Source: Sphingobium sp. V4 (GTDB lineage: Bacteria; Pseudomonadota; Alphaproteobacteria; Sphingomonadales; Sphingomonadaceae). Taken from it: a stretch of DNA of 64,000 nt. The stretch spans positions 186,001 to 250,000 of the forward strand of contig NZ_CP081001.1 in assembly GCF_029590555.1 (NCBI RefSeq), written 5' to 3'. Shown in pieces: positions 63,862 through 64,000 of this stretch. Position 1 is the stretch's first letter; every line of letters starts with the position of its first letter. The notes below the pieces were generated by a model that was not told the DNA's origin, did no database searches, and saw only the letters and a program-made list of their open reading frames with translations. Made by a program: the position numbers and the translations under genes.

Positions 63862-64000
63862 ATGTCGCGCATTTGCGAGCTGACCGGCAAGGGTCGCCAG
63901 GTGGGTCACAATGTTTCCCACGCCAATAACAAGACCAAGCGTGTGTTCCTGCCCAACCTGCAGAACGTCTCGCTGATCTCCGAAGCGCTGGAAACCAGCG
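63862..64000 (+). CDS. rpmB: 50S ribosomal protein L28, cut by window edge
   Basis: The first 46 codons of L28: [20 protein letters not shown] then [22 protein letters not shown] and [13 protein letters not shown] are family hallmarks. L28 is a large-subunit protein of 60-100 residues, so about half is present. It is divergent from the small hypothetical gene. Confidence 0.96.
   Translation, partial: MSRICELTGKGRQVGHNVSHANNKTKRVFLPNLQNVSLISEALETS

Overview
The window looks like ordinary chromosome from a GC-rich alphaproteobacterium, most likely a sphingomonad (Sphingobium/Sphingomonas type). Supporting signs are an alphaproteobacterial-type SspB adaptor, an HdaA-like DnaA regulator next to ppk/ppx, the hisB-yciI-hisH-hisA-hisF-hisE order, frequent GTG/TTG starts with 4-base overlaps, and the L28 sequence at the right edge. 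I see no phage, insertion sequence, CRISPR array, rRNA or tRNA.

Layout. 1-3.0 kb: an edge-truncated L,D-transpeptidase, an HDAC-like deacetylase and a small membrane protein. 3.0-6.5 kb: a leftward histidine operon containing a YciI protein. 6.6-9.9 kb: SspB, an exported catalase-peroxidase and a c-type cytochrome. 10-21.4 kb: mixed housekeeping and unknown genes (ABC-F ATPase, GNAT, universal stress protein, exported TPR-CHAT protein, CysS, Bax-inhibitor-1 protein, zinc ribbon). 21.4-31.7 kb: PolA, a class A beta-lactamase-like lipoprotein, an alpha/beta hydrolase, NadB, a DUF559 gene bracketed by palindromes, an ABC ATPase, a PurN-YjbR fusion and PurM. 31.8-42.9 kb: DUF2066, HdaA, Ppk1, Ppx, a queuosine-precursor-type transporter, ArgB, and a tightly coupled yggT-DUF167-folD-unknown-marC string.

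43-60.5 kb is the most coherent block, assimilatory nitrate metabolism followed by NAD-linked formate oxidation. NasT (ANTAR RNA-binding antiterminator) and NasS (nitrate sensor) lead into narK, nirB, nirD, nasA and a siroheme methyltransferase. narK and nirB are each preceded by a strong intrinsic terminator inside a leader with hexanucleotide-loop hairpins, the expected target of NasT. The nirB leader has three 6-bp/6-nt hairpins in a row, the last of which would destroy the terminator; a weaker candidate lies before nasA. mobA (molybdenum cofactor) follows, then a LysR regulator and fdsG-fdsB-fdsA-fdsD-fdhD. Two near-identical TGATAG-N7-CTATnA sites flank the LysR gene and are probably its own operators.

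60.5-64 kb: a GtrA protein, a large STT3-like membrane glycosyltransferase, TadA, a small membrane-anchored unknown, and the start of rpmB. Functions are called from sequence motifs and family memory only; no database search was run. Starts were moved from the longest open frame where a conserved N-terminus or ribosome binding site favoured an internal codon.
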